Shown one piece after another: positions 63,147 to 64,000 of a DNA stretch of 64,000 bases. Both the position numbers and the translations under genes were made by a program. The notes under the pieces are model-generated. The model saw only the letters and a program-made list of their open reading frames with translations. It did not search any database and was not told the origin of the DNA. The first letter of the stretch is position 1. Each line of letters starts with the position of its first letter. Source of the stretch: Duganella sp. OV510 (lineage in GTDB: Bacteria > Pseudomonadota > Gammaproteobacteria > Burkholderiales > Burkholderiaceae_D); the NCBI RefSeq assembly GCF_900100205.1, contig NZ_FNEQ01000001.1, positions 868,001-932,000 on the forward strand, read 5' to 3'.

Positions 63147-63647
63147 TCAGGCCAGCTTTTGCTGCGCCACCAGAACGCCATCGGCGTCCGCGTAAATCCA
63201 GTCGCCGGGACTGACCGGCACGCCGGCGATCTGCACGCGCAGGTTGCGCTCGCCGACGCCCTTCTTGCTGCTCTTCTGCGGATGCGCACCCAGCGCGCGC
63301 ACGCCGATATCGCAGGCGTTGATTTCATCGGTATCGCGGATGCAGCCATCGACGATGATGCCGGCCCAGCCATTGTCCTGTGCCAGCAAGCCCAGTTGCC
63401 CGCCGACCAGCGCGCGGCGCAGGCTGCCGCCGCCATCGACCACCAGCACATTGCCATCGCCTGGCGTTTCCAGCGTGGCGCGCACCAGTGCGTTGTCCTC
63501 GTGCACCTTCAGCGTCACCACCCTGCCGCTAAAACGCAGGCGCTGGCCGTAGTGCCTGAATACCGGCGGCAGCACAGCCAGGCGGCCGTCATCCAGCAGG
63601 TTGGCGTTGTCGTCGCATAAGTCGGTGGTGGCAAAGCGCATCGTCAT
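63147..63647 (-). CDS. rraA: RraA-like protein (RNase E inhibitor/HMG aldolase family)
   Basis: A 166-residue protein of the RraA/MenG-like fold: [36 protein letters not shown] and [13 protein letters not shown] are the family blocks; the CIRD region corresponds to the metal-binding site of HMG/CHA aldolases. It is close in length to E. coli RraA (161), which inhibits RNase E, but aldolase activity in some members cannot be excluded. Confidence 0.87.
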   Translation of the reverse strand: MTMRFATTDLCDDNANLLDDGRLAVLPPVFRHYGQRLRFSGRVVTLKVHEDNALVRATLETPGDGNVLVVDGGGSLRRALVGGQLGLLAQDNGWAGIIVDGCIRDTDEINACDIGVRALGAHPQKSSKKGVGERNLRVQIAGVPVSPGDWIYADADGVLVAQQKLA

Positions 63648-63678
63648 CCTTTTGCATTGATCTTCAAAGCATCCGATA

Positions 63679-64000
63679 CTACGCCGTTTTTGGCGCCGCA
63701 GCCACGCGCGTGTTGCTGCCCACGCCCACCGCCGTCAGGATCACCAGCGCCTGGAAGATGCCGATGAAGACGAACACGCCGGACGGATGGTTGGCGTCCA
63801 TCAGCGCGCCAAACAGCAGCGGCCCCAGCGCCAGGCCACTGTCCAGGCCGGAGTACACGACGCCAAACACGCGGCCGGTGGCATTGGCCGGCGCCGCCGC
63901 GCGTATCATCAGGTCGCGCGACGGGCCGGAAATGCCCGTCACCAGGCCGATCAGGCCCATCAGCACCACCGCCATCCAGGCCGGCACCACGGCCGCTGCC
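63679..64000 (-). CDS. MFS transporter, C-terminal part (runs off the window)
   Basis: About 107 residues, open to the window edge, containing the last helices of a major-facilitator protein: [40 protein letters not shown] and [19 protein letters not shown]. The start and most of the protein lie beyond base 64000. Substrate cannot be told from this fragment. It is 31 bp upstream of rraA on the same strand. Confidence 0.8.
   Translation of the reverse strand, partial: AAAVVPAWMAVVLMGLIGLVTGISGPSRDLMIRAAAPANATGRVFGVVYSGLDSGLALGPLLFGALMDANHPSGVFVFIGIFQALVILTAVGVGSNTRVAAAPKTA

Overview
The window reads as a chromosomal segment of a Gram-negative betaproteobacterium, most likely an Oxalobacteraceae member of the Massilia/Duganella/Janthinobacterium type. 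This is inferred from the moderately high G+C, the abundant TonB-dependent receptors, and the long minus-strand core block pgsA-uvrC-acpS-pdxJ-recO-era-rnc-lepB-lepA-htrA-rseA-rpoE-fabF-acpP-fabG-fabD-fabH-plsX-rpmF-yceD. No phage structural genes, plasmid functions or CRISPR array are visible.

Layout. 0-9.6 kb: small transcription units: TetR, a secreted hydrolase, DsrE, a flavin protein with a PDR-type ferredoxin reductase, CorC-like, secreted SurE with a lipoprotein, a tandem TetR regulator, and an ArnC-like glycosyltransferase. 9.6-18.7 kb: metal and siderophore uptake: DUF2946, a TonB receptor and a PepSY protein, then a FecI-FecR-FecA cell-surface signalling set whose sigma factor carries an in-frame amber codon. 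18.7-24.8 kb: a GH2 glycosidase, an IclR/MFS divergent pair, a CPBP protease and a PliG-like lysozyme inhibitor. 24.9-35.9 kb: the most distinctive accessory region. It is a tightly overlapping minus-strand operon of TonB receptor, APC permease, amidase and a PaiB-alpha/beta-hydrolase fusion, followed by an S9 oligopeptidase. Upstream lie astA and a divergent Lrp/AsnC regulator. A two-block DNA motif recurs in front of both the operon and the astA/Lrp pair.

35.9-39.0 kb: five identical tRNA-Gly(GCC) genes and one tRNA-Cys, split by a decayed island holding integrase and IS21-type remnants and an intact-looking DUF1778/GNAT toxin-antitoxin pair. 39.1-58.7 kb: housekeeping genes for phospholipid and fatty-acid synthesis, DNA repair, translation and RNA processing, protein export and envelope stress. 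The anti-sigma factor there is unusually short and no rseB is present. 58.8-64.0 kb: maf, an RsmI-like methyltransferase, a 60-bp palindrome, an EAL-HDOD protein, rlmJ, two small unknown genes, rraA and the end of an MFS gene cut by the window.

Working together: the core block couples membrane lipid synthesis, envelope-stress sensing and protein export. The accessory blocks import scarce nutrients (metals, possibly amide or peptide compounds) through TonB receptors and process them in the cell. Functional statements rest on recognised motifs and gene order; no database search was run.
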